NCBI GenBank assembly: GCA_937926445.1
Contig: CALBAK010000107.1
Span: 1-39,431 of the forward strand
Source: an uncultured Alphaproteobacteria bacterium
GTDB taxonomy: Bacteria; Pseudomonadota; Alphaproteobacteria; Geminicoccales; Geminicoccaceae
Direction: 5' to 3'
Length of the DNA stretch: 39,431 bases
Positions within the stretch are counted from its first letter, which is position 1; every line of letters starts with the position of its first letter. The translations under genes and the position numbers were made by a program. Of this stretch, positions 25,553 to 37,039 are shown one piece after another. A model generated the notes under the pieces. The model did no database searches. It had not been told where the DNA came from and saw only the letters and a program-made list of their open reading frames with translations.

Positions 25553-25565
25553 AGGAGTAATGGAA

Positions 25566-25955
25566 ATGGCACTCAAGAACTCGCTTCATGTAATGGTTGT
25601 CGACGACATGGCCGTTAGCCGCGGCTTGATCACGCAAGCACTGGAAGAAATCGGGATCCACAATGTACAATACGAACGTGACGGCGCCTCGGCGTTGAGG
25701 CGCTTGGCTGCCAATCCCGTGCATCTGGTTATCGCGGATTACAATATGCCGGGCATGGACGGACTTACTCTTCTTCAAGGATTGCGGGCCAACCGATCGA
25801 CCCAACGTATAGGTTTCATTCTCGTCACCGGCAGGCCGGATCGCGACATCCTTGCGCGCGGACAAAAGCTCGGGATGAACAACTACCTCGCCAAGCCTTT
25901 TTCGGTTCAGGCGATGCGGACCTGCATCGAGAAGGTGGTGGGGCCGCTCGGATGA
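25566..25955 (+). CDS. cheY: CheY-type response regulator (second)
   Basis: 129 aa receiver with a complete phosphorylation site: VVDDMAVSR (Asp13/14), Asp58 in VIADYNMPGMDG, Thr in ILVTGRPD and Lys in LAKPFSV. AAGGAG precedes two in-frame ATGs (25560 and 25566); the second has the better spacing of 8 and is chosen. It differs clearly from the receiver encoded at 21457, so this is not a recent duplication. In two-CheY systems one protein binds the motor and the other drains phosphate; the sequence does not say which. Its stop overlaps the next gene as ATGA. Confidence 0.93.
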   Translation: MALKNSLHVMVVDDMAVSRGLITQALEEIGIHNVQYERDGASALRRLAANPVHLVIADYNMPGMDGLTLLQGLRANRSTQRIGFILVTGRPDRDILARGQKLGMNNYLAKPFSVQAMRTCIEKVVGPLG

Positions 25956-26611
25956 CACAGTGGACATCGTCGAACGGCGGCGGGCCGAGCTCGCACACGA
26001 TAGTGGCCACGGGCATGGTCGGAAAGGCTGCGGCGGCGGTGACGCTTCCGGCCTCCGCGCTCTCGGTGCTCGCTGCCGGCGGTTCTCGCAGCGAGCCGAC
26101 GAAAGAAGAAACAACGGCGCGACGCGAGGATGGCGCCGAGCGAATTCCGCTCGGTACGAACGTCGATGGATCGGTCTCGCCAGAGACGTCCATCGCGGGC
26201 CTTTTACCTCGCGATCACGACTGCCTCTGGGACGAGGTTGCCTGTGCCCACGGATCGGACGAGCCGATAGCCGAAAGCCTTCCGGCACATCGCCTACTGA
26301 GAGCCTGCGCTGCAGAGGCCCGGCGCATCCTGGCCAAGGTGTCGGCGCTCGACTCGACCGTGGCCGAAGCGCTGTCGAACGCCGCGCGTTCCGGAGCCGC
26401 CCCATCCCACACGTCGCTCCTCACTGCATCGCTACAGGGTCTCGACCTGTTGTGTCAGGAAATAGACGGTTTGGGGCGGATCCTCGTACTACTCGCCGAC
26501 AAAGCCAAGTGTGATGGAACCGTTTCCGGGGTCAATTTCACCGCCGCGGTGAAGCTCGGTGCCCAGCGGCGAAGACTGCTCGTGGAGGGTCCGCTCGCTA
26601 CCGATCGTTGA
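25952..26611 (+). CDS. Last gene of the che operon: candidate CheZ/CheT-like phosphatase
   Basis: 219 aa. No family is recognised end to end. Residues about 1-105 are low-complexity and probably disordered. Residues 112-148 and 153-186 are predicted amphipathic helices that could form a hairpin. The second contains LTASLQGLDLLCQEIDGLGR (158-177), with Asp165-x3-Gln169. In CheZ the catalytic residues are Asp-x3-Gln in a helix of the same layout (QDFQDLTGQVI), and the CheT protein of Sinorhizobium che operons is thought to be related. The gene overlaps cheY2 by 4 bases, so the protein is made with the likely substrate. Assigning CheY-P phosphatase activity is inference from this motif, the helix layout and position. 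Confidence 0.6.
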   Translation: MTQWTSSNGGGPSSHTIVATGMVGKAAAAVTLPASALSVLAAGGSRSEPTKEETTARREDGAERIPLGTNVDGSVSPETSIAGLLPRDHDCLWDEVACAHGSDEPIAESLPAHRLLRACAAEARRILAKVSALDSTVAEALSNAARSGAAPSHTSLLTASLQGLDLLCQEIDGLGRILVLLADKAKCDGTVSGVNFTAAVKLGAQRRRLLVEGPLATDR

Positions 26612-29600
26612 GTCGGATCGCGGTCGGGAAGGTCTTCGCAGACCCTATCCGGATGCCCGGCCCGACAATGCCGAACCGTCCTTCGGAGCGCACGGACGGG
26701 GCCGTTCGCACTTCGGGGGATTCCTGGTGATGGACGTTTCGGAAATCCGCGAGGCGAACGACGCGGAGGAGGAACGAAAAAAGGTCGTCATCGTTGCGAA
26801 GAGCCCGATCCTCCGATGTCGTGCGTCGTCTCGGCCGCACGCACTCTCCGACGAGATCCCGAGCGACCGACACGGTCCGTCGGCGATCACCGAGCGGCTC
26901 CAACGGCACGAGCCACCACGAGATCCGACACGCGAACGGATCCCGTCCGAGGCACGTAGAAAAAGCGCGCGTTTTTGTTCGTGACCTCGGTACCCGAGCG
27001 CGGTCGACGATCGCGCCATCCGCTTCGCCCCACGGTAGCAAGCCGCCGGATTTCTCCGTGTATTCCTCCAAAAACAGAAGAGGCCGAAGTCCGGAAGATC
27101 CGGCTCGGCGAACCGCGCCGTCGTATCTGTTCCACATCGCCACTCGAGTTGCACCGGCTGCGGATCCACGTCTGTGCGCCGCTTTCGATGCCACTGCCGA
27201 GGCGGCTCGGGAAATTCCGAGCCCGGGTCGGCTTCGAGCAAAAGAGAGCATTCGGGCAAAACTGCTCTGCTCGCGACGAGGATTCCACTATTCTCGCGCG
27301 ATCTCCGGCCGAGCTTCACGCTGCGCCGCAACCGGGCCGGGACAATTGGCGACGAGACCGGCTCTCTCGGGAAAGAACGCCGAGCCACCGAACCGCGTCC
27401 AGCTACGGCGGGGAGAGCGAAGCACTTTTCGTACCTCTCGAAGACCCCGTTACCGGGCTCCCCCGAAAGTCAGGACCGCGTTCTTCCGGCTCGAGATGTG
27501 GGAGATTCGCTGGACGACTCCACCGCAGGAGAGTCCTTGGCACCGAGGTCTGTAGAGCGTGTTCGGTCGATCCACAGGTTGCGCAAGGTCCCGGCCACAG
27601 CCGTAGAACGATAGGTTCGGGTCGATGTGCACCGGCTGAAGATACCCCGCTTCCACTGCGGCCGCGGCCGAGGGCCACCGAGGTACCACACGCTCGCGAA
27701 GAAACTGTTCCTTGTCGAGCGACCCTTCAGATGTCGTCAGCACGGGACGAGGGCGTTCGAGAAGATTCCAAGGCCGGAGACGCGGTCGGGACGCCCAGTT
27801 CCCGAGTTGCTCCTCCTGCTCGTTCCGCAGTCTCTCTCGCTCGACGCGCGGTCGGGCGAGTGCCGTAGGGTCGCGTATCGGGTCGAGCCGGTTCCGGGCT
27901 TTCGGAACTTCCTTGGTCGCATCGGCGGGAGTTGGCATAGTGTCCACGGTGCCGCCGTACGGTGGCCGCGAGGCCCGTTCACGTCGCGGGTCGCAAGAAA
28001 CAACTCCCCCGCGCTCCGGCGCCTCCGCGAGCCGAACGGAGCGAGGACGACCGCTCCGAGGTGTGCGCCGACACTGTCCACAACTAGCGGAACGCGTAGC
28101 GTCGTAAGATTTCTCGCCTCGTGTCCGGTGGGGCCATGGCCGGAGCGCTTCGCGAACGCGCCCGACGGCGGAGGTGGTCTGCTGCGTTGCTGGCGCAACC
28201 GGCTCTCCCGCTTCGGGCGACTGGCTCGGCGCCCGGTCGGAGAACACTCTTCGGCTGCAACGACGGGACTCACCGACGCCTCTGGCCGGAGACCGGAAGG
28301 GCGCACCACTGGGCCACGGCTATGCCCGGGGTTGTGGTCGGAGCCGGGCTGGACGTTCCAGCCGACCTCGCGGCTCTCCCGGGAACGGAACGCGGCCGAG
28401 GTGGCGCGAAACGCATCGGGTCGGCCGGCGGGAGGTTCCTCGTGCGGGCATTGGCGCCCCGGTGCTCGGAGCCACGATCTCGTGCTCCGTGCCCGGTGAA
28501 CAAAAGGTCGGCCGAGGGCAGCGGACCTCGGTGTCGAGGTCAGGAAGCGTGACCGTCCTGCCGGACCGATGCCCAGGCTTTCGCCGGTGTCAGCAAAGGT
28601 AGGTGTGGCGTGGGTCTCGGTATCCGGGTCACCGGTGCGGGGCCGGCTCGGCCGTCCATGGTTGTTCCGTGAAGGCCACGCTGCAGCCGGCTGCCTGGCA
28701 CGCGCCGATGAGCGGACGGGCCGAGCTCGCAACCGCCGACAGGTCGGGGACGACTGGGTGCAGCGCCGGAGGGGAGGTCGAGCGGGGTTCGCCGACAATG
28801 AGCCTTCGGTTCGGGTCGACCTCGGGCCCGTCGCCGGGGGAGCCCCGGTTGGCGTGGCCGGCTCGGTGCCTCCGACGGCGGGCGAACGCGAATACGGGCA
28901 CCGTTTCGAGCGAGTCCCGAAGAGTTTTCGTCGCCGCGCAACGCCCCGCCGTCCGGTCTCGTAGATCCGCGAGTCACGGACGGCGTCGAGGCCCCGGCTT
29001 CGGGCTCGTCCTCTGCAGATCACGGCCCCGCTCGCGAAATGCCAGCCGATCCCACCCGGAGGACGCCCGTACGAAGGCGCGGGCGACGTCGAACCACCGG
29101 ATCGGGTACGCCCGGATCGCGGAGCCGCACCCGGATCGATCGGTATCCCGCCACCGAGGAGTGAACGGTCGCGACCCGATTGCGTCTTCCGGCGCGCCCG
29201 GCGAGCGCATTCCGGTCTTCCGAATCGGCCACGGGAACATTGCCGATTGCCGCCAGAGGAGTTCGCCGGCATCGAATGGATCGAAAGATCGTTCGCTGAA
29301 CGTGCTGCGTCCCGTATCTCGACAGGGGCCTCGGCTAGACCCGACGGCGCGTTCGATCTGCCGATCGCGGTCCCTCGATGCGCTGTCGCGGGAAGGTGAC
29401 CCGACCCGCTGCCGCGGTCACCGATCGATCGCGCCCACGACTCTCGATCGGCACGGGCGAAAAGGGCTCGCGCACTCTCGCGATCGATTTATTCTCGGTA
29501 GCCCGCGCAAGGCAGGCGAGAACGGGGTCGTGGCCTCCTCCCAAACCTCCCCTGCACTCCTTCGGACGGGCTCCGTCGAGCCTCGCTCCAGAAAAATAGG

Positions 29601-30041
29601 TCGTTTTCCCCGGTACCCGCCACCGACCGGGCCGACTCGCCGCGAGTGAGCCGAGGGGAGACGGAGCCGAACGGGAGCGCGTCGGCCGGCGGCCCGCGAG
29701 AACGAGGGCTTCCTCGGGAACGCACTCCGCCCATCCCGAGTCCGGACAGGGCGTGCCGAACGCGCGCGACGAGCCGCATTCGAACCTTTCTCCGCATCAC
29801 CCGCGGGATCACGACCACCGGGAAGGCGTTCGAACACGCTCACCTCGGTCGCGTGGCCGCCCACGGCAACTGCGCCCCGCGCTGCCACCTCGCTCGTTCT
29901 ACGGCCCACCGGCGACCCGGACGGGTGACAGCCCCGACCAATCGAGACACGAGTGCAGCCGGCGAGCCCGAATCCGGCCGTCGCCATCGGGTGCCGCCGC
30001 AGCCGTCCGCTACGTATGGACCACGGACCCGCGGTCGCGGC
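26612..30041. other. 3.4-kb gene-poor region between the che operon and the globin receptor
   Basis: The longest stretch without a supported gene. Open frames on both strands are short, Arg/Ser/Pro-rich, mutually overlapping and show no recognisable product; G+C is high but codon-position bias is weak. No tRNA, rRNA, insertion sequence, CRISPR array or long repeat was seen by eye. It may be decayed coding DNA, or hold untranslated RNAs that cannot be recognised without comparison. One weak ORF within it is listed separately. Confidence 0.5.
27450..27938 (-). CDS. Possible hypothetical protein inside the gene-poor region
   Basis: A 162-codon frame starting MPTPADATKEVPKARN that reads slightly more protein-like than its surroundings (acidic and charged first half, then VEAGYLQPVHIDPNLSFYG near residues 98-116). 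No ribosome-binding site is evident and codon usage is only mediocre, with many CGA, AGA and CCT codons. No family recognised. Listed because it is the best candidate in 3.4 kb; it may be a remnant or chance. Confidence 0.2.
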   Translation of the reverse strand: MPTPADATKEVPKARNRLDPIRDPTALARPRVERERLRNEQEEQLGNWASRPRLRPWNLLERPRPVLTTSEGSLDKEQFLRERVVPRWPSAAAAVEAGYLQPVHIDPNLSFYGCGRDLAQPVDRPNTLYRPRCQGLSCGGVVQRISHISSRKNAVLTFGGAR

Positions 30042-31550
30042 TCAGCCAACCGCGCGCAGCCGCGCCGGTGCCTGAGCCGGTCCGGTCGTGGCTCGCTTAC
30101 GGGAGCCGTCGTCGAATCTTTCCACGAGCTCGATGAGCGTCTTCGAGGTCGTGGCGAGCGTGCTAGCGGCCGCCGTCGCCTGTTCGGCCATCGCGGCGTT
30201 CTGCTGTGTCACCTGATCCAGATGACCGACGGCGTCGCTGATCTCGGCGATCGCCGTCGCCTGCTCCCGCATGGCTTTGGCCATCTCGCCGACGACGCGG
30301 TTCACCTCGCTCACGAATTCGGCGATCCGGTTGAAGGCCTCCTCGGTCGCGTCCACGAGCCGCACTCCTTCGCCGACGTGCGCGCCACTCCGGTCGATCA
30401 GATCCCGGATCGTGCGCGCCGACTCCGCAGAACGCTGCGCCAGCTGGCGTACCTCGGTCGCCACCACAGCAAAGCCGCGCCCGGCCTCGCCCGCTCGCGC
30501 CGCCTCGACGCCCGCGTTCAAAGCCAGCAAGTTGGTCTGGAAAGCCAACTCGTCGATCACCGCGAGGATCTGACCGACCTCGTTCGACGAGGCGGAGATC
30601 TGGCTCATCGCTTTCTTGCTGTCGCGTACGACGCCGCCACCCACGTCGGCTTCGGCACGGGCCTCCAGCACCTTCCGACTGGCCACCTGGGCACGCTCCG
30701 CCGCCTCGGTGACGTTCCGTTTGAGTTGCTCGAGAGAAGCGGAGGTCTGTTCGAGGCTCGCCGCCTGTTGTTCCGTGCGGCCCGCCAGATCGTGCGAGGC
30801 GGCAGCGATCTCCGCCGCGCTCCGATCCAGCGATTCGGCGGCTTCCCGAACGGCGGCGATCGTCTCGCGGATCTCGGCGACGGTCTCGTTGAAGCCCGTA
30901 ACCGCGCTCAGCTCCGCGTCGATCGTGACGGTGAGGTCGCCCTCGCGCAGACGCGACAGACCGGCAGACAGGGTCTCCGCCTTCTGCTTCGCTGCCGCTT
31001 GCTCCTCGGCGAGCTTGCTCGAGAGGCGATCGATATAGACGGTCAGCGCGATGTCCATGTCGATCAGGGTAGCACGCACCAGCGTTCCGATCTCGAGCGA
31101 GAGCTCGCGCGCCGAACGCTTTCCACCGGCGAGGACGCCCAACCGACGCGAGAGGCGAGCCGCGATCAACCGCTGGAGAATACCAGTGAGGATGTGCGCG
31201 TAACCGGCGATGTACCAGCGCGGCTCGAGCCCGATCCGTGCATGGACTTCACCCACCGTCTGCACCGACCGGACCCAGCCGGAGTCGAATTCGGCCGTCA
31301 CGATCCGCCGCCAGTGATCGAGCTGCCGCTGCTTCGCCCGCGCCATGCTCTGGTCGTCCGGAAACAGGCGGCGAATCTCCGGAGTCGAACGAACCCGCGC
31401 GTAGAAATCGGCGAGGACGGGATCGAGGGCCTCCAAAACCGTCGGCGCGAGCGCCCGGAGCCGTGCCCGCTCCTCGTTTCGCAGACCGATGAAATCCAGA
31501 CGAGCGGCGATATCGGCATCGTACAGGACGGACGGCTGGCTCGCGCTCAT
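30042..31550 (-). CDS. Globin-coupled methyl-accepting chemotaxis protein (soluble oxygen/aerotaxis receptor)
   Basis: 502 aa with no transmembrane segment, so cytoplasmic. Residues about 10-165 form a protoglobin-type sensor domain; the proximal heme His is His103 in [19 protein letters not shown] helical linker with a HAMP-like [14 protein letters not shown] (near 228) leads to the signalling domain with the hairpin tip [20 protein letters not shown], followed by [18 protein letters not shown]. This is the HemAT architecture: heme binding of O2 alters CheA activity. There is no C-terminal WxxF tether, unlike the receptor at 15747. ATG 31550 is preceded on its strand by GGAAGAGGAAC, a strong ribosome-binding site; an open extension to 31634 lacks this. 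katG lies upstream on the same strand, separated by a likely terminator. Confidence 0.93.
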   Translation of the reverse strand: MSASQPSVLYDADIAARLDFIGLRNEERARLRALAPTVLEALDPVLADFYARVRSTPEIRRLFPDDQSMARAKQRQLDHWRRIVTAEFDSGWVRSVQTVGEVHARIGLEPRWYIAGYAHILTGILQRLIAARLSRRLGVLAGGKRSARELSLEIGTLVRATLIDMDIALTVYIDRLSSKLAEEQAAAKQKAETLSAGLSRLREGDLTVTIDAELSAVTGFNETVAEIRETIAAVREAAESLDRSAAEIAAASHDLAGRTEQQAASLEQTSASLEQLKRNVTEAAERAQVASRKVLEARAEADVGGGVVRDSKKAMSQISASSNEVGQILAVIDELAFQTNLLALNAGVEAARAGEAGRGFAVVATEVRQLAQRSAESARTIRDLIDRSGAHVGEGVRLVDATEEAFNRIAEFVSEVNRVVGEMAKAMREQATAIAEISDAVGHLDQVTQQNAAMAEQATAAASTLATTSKTLIELVERFDDGSRKRATTGPAQAPARLRAVG

Positions 31551-31654
31551 GGAAGTTCCTCTTCCGGCAAGAAAGCCCTTCCGGGGCGTTCCACTCCGTG
31601 CACGGGCCTCACCCGCGACGGCTGGCGTCGGCACGCGAGGTTACGCGGCGGGAT

Positions 31655-31669
31655 TGAACGAACGGTTAA
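31655..31669 (-). promoter_or_regulatory. CtrA-like box (TTAA-N7-TTCA) upstream of the globin receptor gene
   Basis: On the reverse strand TTAACCGTTCGTTCA matches TTAA-N7-TTAA at 7 of 8 defined bases with exact spacing. It lies about 105 bases before the receptor start. Its first half TTAACC resembles the box before the cheA operon (CTAACC). Binding is inferred. Confidence 0.45.
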
Positions 31670-31818
31670 CAACGCCCCCTCCTCGCACGGTCGAGCGAAC
31701 GGCGTCTCTCGAACAGGGTCGGGCGTGCCCGCGCCGCCGTCCGGCCGCCCGGCGTCGGCACCAACTCTCCGGGCGAGGTTCGGCCGGAGGACCGGGCGCA
31801 TCGTCCCGAAAAGGGCGA

Positions 31819-31846
31819 ACCCCGCCGCACCTCGGCGCGGCGGGGT
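31819..31846 (-). terminator. Likely terminator of katG
   Basis: ACCCCGCCGC / GCGGCGGGGT is a perfect 10-bp stem with an 8-base loop, 26 bases past the katG stop. On the reverse strand a short T run (CCCTTTT) follows a few bases later. The best terminator-like hairpin in the window. Confidence 0.6.
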
Positions 31847-31872
31847 CCTGTCCGATCGAGCCGACGCTCGGA

Positions 31873-34523
<2,651 letters not shown>

Positions 34524-35651
34524 GTGCACGAGCTCGTCCGGTTCGCGACCGTGGCGATCGTGTGTTCGGTCGGGCCATGTCTCGCGACTCGGATGCGTCG
34601 GATTGCCGAGGAACGGCACGGCCGTGCCGAGCCGCTCGCGGAGCCCGGGGAGAGTACGCTCGCCGCGGAAGTCGCCGGTCGGGCTGCGCGATCGCGCGAG
34701 GCCTTTGCCCGGAACCGCCGGCAGGTCCGGGCGATGGCCGAGGGGCGACCGCCGGAGACCAGCTTCCGGCTCGGCTTCGCGCCGGATCGAGTTCTCCAAC
34801 GGTATGCGGCCGAGTTGCGGGCCACGAGAGAGGCCGCCGAGGCGACACGGGTCGAAGAACCGGCCACAGTCTGCCGGGTGGAGCTCGCGCGGGCGGTGGA
34901 GCAGCTGCGGCGTCGGTCACGGGCCTACCCGCTTCGCCCGATGCCGCGATCGTCGCCCGCGGGCGAGAAGCGTCGACGACCGAACAGCCCGCGGGGTCCG
35001 CGAGCGCGTCGCGCGCCGGATATCGTCCTCCGCCCGGAGTCCGACGCGCAGCGATGCGAGGTGGCGCCCGTCGAGCCGACCGACATCCGCTCGCCGAGCC
35101 CGTCGGGCAGCTTCTCGAACGCTGCGTCGAACCCGGAGGAAACCCGCTCCGCGGTCGAGACGATCGAGCCCGTGCTCGCATCGGCACAATATTCGAATCC
35201 CGGATCCGAACGCCCTTCGCAGATCCCGAACCGCTCGGCTGTCGCGACGTCGGCTCCGATGGGATTCGCCCCGGTCGGGCAGATCGCTTCCCGCTGCAGC
35301 GGCCGAAGGGTAGGCCCGGGCGGTGCGACGGCGCGTGGCGCCCGCCGGCGAGTTCCCGCGGCTCCCGAATCTCGCTCCCGGGTCTCCCGGGGTCGGACGA
35401 GAGTGCTCGGCGCTCGGTCGGGGCGGCTCGGAGCCCGCGACCGGCGCCGGCTGCGGGTGCGAGTGTACCCCTCCGTCGTTCCCGGTCCAGCGGCTCTCGG
35501 CTCGCCTCGCGGCTCGACGGGGGCGCGGGAAGAGGGCCGAACGAGCAGGGGATCGTGCGCGGAAGGACAGACGGAGCGCGGTTCGAGATCCCGCGATGCA
35601 CGAATGACGATCTCGACCGTCGGTTCCCGGTGGACAGCCTGGTCTGTTTAA
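34524..35651 (+). CDS. Hypothetical membrane-anchored or exported protein
   Basis: 375 codons from GTG 34524, which has GAGGGAG about 6 bases upstream. Residues about 5-22 (VRFATVAIVCSVGPCLAT) are hydrophobic and followed by basic residues, so a signal anchor is likely. Residues about 25-135 are charged and helix-forming (AAEVAGRAARSREAFARNRR; YAAELRATREAAEATRVEEP). The next part is Ser/Pro-rich, and the last 90 residues are Arg-rich and less convincing, so the true end may be earlier or a frameshift may exist. Third codon positions stay strongly G/C to about 35300, supporting coding. No family recognised. The neighbours are katG (divergent) and a methyltransferase remnant. Confidence 0.45.
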   Translation: MHELVRFATVAIVCSVGPCLATRMRRIAEERHGRAEPLAEPGESTLAAEVAGRAARSREAFARNRRQVRAMAEGRPPETSFRLGFAPDRVLQRYAAELRATREAAEATRVEEPATVCRVELARAVEQLRRRSRAYPLRPMPRSSPAGEKRRRPNSPRGPRARRAPDIVLRPESDAQRCEVAPVEPTDIRSPSPSGSFSNAASNPEETRSAVETIEPVLASAQYSNPGSERPSQIPNRSAVATSAPMGFAPVGQIASRCSGRRVGPGGATARGARRRVPAAPESRSRVSRGRTRVLGARSGRLGARDRRRLRVRVYPSVVPGPAALGSPRGSTGAREEGRTSRGSCAEGQTERGSRSRDARMTISTVGSRWTAWSV

Positions 35652-35811
35652 CCTGTCGGCTTCGGCCGCGGGATGGATGAAGGAGCGGGGCGGCGGAGGT
35701 TCGCGAACCGACTGCAGTCGCATACCGGTCGATTTCGGCGGGAGCTCCGAAGTGGGCAGCGCAACGATCCGAGGTCGGTGTCGGGAGCGCGCGTAGGATC
35801 GGGCGACCTCT

Positions 35812-36520
35812 GTGGAGCGAGCGTGCTCGCGGCTGTTCGCTGCAGCGCTCGATGCCGCCCGCGCGGCCTCGAGCACGCGAGCGCCGGACGCCGGTCGTGG
35901 CGCGGGACGTCTCGCGCTGCTGGCGAGCTTCCGGGACGCACAGGTGAGCGCGCTCGACGCCTCGACGGGGTTGCTCGCCATCGCGCGCCGGCGTCTGCCC
36001 ACAGCCGATCGGCGGGAAGGTGATCTCGAGGCGCTTCCCTTCGCCGACGGAGGCTTCGACGCGGGCGTGGCCGTCGAGAGCGTCTCTTTGGCCGCGGGTA
36101 TGGCGGCCGCTGTGCGCGCGCTCGTGCGCGTCACCCGGGCCGCCGGTCTAGTGGTCGTCACGGCCCGGGGATCGCCCGAGAAATGCCGATTCTCGACGGC
36201 CGCGATGCCCGGCGCTCGGGCCGCCGATGCCGCCCCCGCCGCCCCCTCTCGCCCCGGGGCGCTGGCCGAGCCGGGGCCGCTGGCGGCCGTCTCGAAGTTG
36301 GCCGGACTTCCGGTCCTCACGGAAAGCGAAGTCCCTCGTCCCTTCGTCTTCGCGAACGCCGAGATGTCGTGGCGTGGAAACACCGGTGCTGGCGTCGACC
36401 GGGCGGCCGGCGCGCACGGCGACGAAGCCGCGGTGCGCGCGGTCTCGCGCGGAGGCCGAACGCGCGGCTGCGCGGCCGGCGGGAAGCGTTCGCTACGGGA
36501 AGGTCTTGCTCCGGGCGGCC
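35812..36520 (+). pseudogene. Broken SAM-dependent methyltransferase
   Basis: The frame from GTG 35812 matches a class I methyltransferase: ALDAARAASS, a glycine-rich motif I reading PDAGRGAGRLALLAS where LDVGCGTG is expected, ALDASTGLLAIARRRLP, REGDLEALPFADGGFDAGVA, then FVFANAEMSWRG and GDEAAVRAVSR. The expected C-terminal stretch (GSVRYGKVLLRAAG) continues in another frame after about 36440, indicating a frameshift. The N terminus is also short: a stop at 35794 removes the usual leading helices. Both damage points and the weakened motif I argue for a pseudogene; sequencing error could explain the frameshift alone. It lies just outside the tRNA/island junction. Confidence 0.6.
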
Positions 36521-36684
36521 GGAAGCCGTCCACGTCCGGCCCTCGCGGTCGGGTGCGGTGGCGGTGCGGGTGGGTCGGGGTCGACCGATCGTCGTTCCGG
36601 CCGGATCGGCCGGCCGGTCGGGGTCGGAAGCGCAGGCCGGTGCGGTTCGGGCGGGGTGGGTCGGGGGTCGTGGATCGAGCGGTC

Positions 36685-36712
36685 GGGCGCGGGTCGGGTG
36701 TGGCGGGGCGGG
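36685..36712 (+). other. G-quadruplex-capable G-rich tract beside the attachment site
   Basis: Five runs of three or more G with loops of 3, 2, 6 and 1 bases meet the G3+N1-7 rule on the plus strand. It sits at the end of a 170-base G-rich low-complexity stretch (from about 36540), one base before the tRNA fragment. Confidence 0.5.
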
Positions 36713-36713
36713 A

Positions 36714-36758
<45 letters not shown>

Positions 36759-37039
36759 TGAAACGGAACGGACTACGATTACTTTCTCTATTCTTCGATA
36801 TAGCCCGCAATTTCCGCTACTTAGCGCCGATGTCTGCAAGATTGACTTTCGAACCACTTCGTGCTGTTTCGCGCCATTTCCTTCCTTCTTGCTTCCACAG
36901 TGCTTCCAGAATTCCGCCCTTTGATGGCGTGGAAGCAAGATAAGCAATTGATTCCACATGGCCGCACGCAAAACGCTTCTGTTTTCTCCGTGGCGGACGC
37001 TCGTTCAGAGACCAAGTATTCGTTCGGCTCATTTCCAAG
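36759..37039. other. Low-G+C non-coding edge of the island
   Basis: 281 bases with no supported gene; contains short repeats of CTTCCA and GGAAGCAA. Possibly arm-type recombinase sites or a decayed gene end. Nothing specific recognised. Confidence 0.4.

Larger units (their letters stand above)
31551..31872. other. 322-base intergenic region between katG and the globin receptor gene
   Basis: Holds the katG terminator hairpin (31819-31846) and the TTAA-type box (31655-31669) of the receptor promoter. No gene seen. Confidence 0.6.

Noticed and set aside
26730-26984. An 84-codon forward frame after the che operon beginning MDVSEIREANDAEEE
   Set aside because: Has a purine run upstream, but after the first 25 residues it becomes random Arg/Ser/Pro sequence; no family.
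28121-28552. A 143-codon forward frame in the gene desert
   Set aside because: No ribosome-binding site, no domain, composition like neighbouring chance frames.
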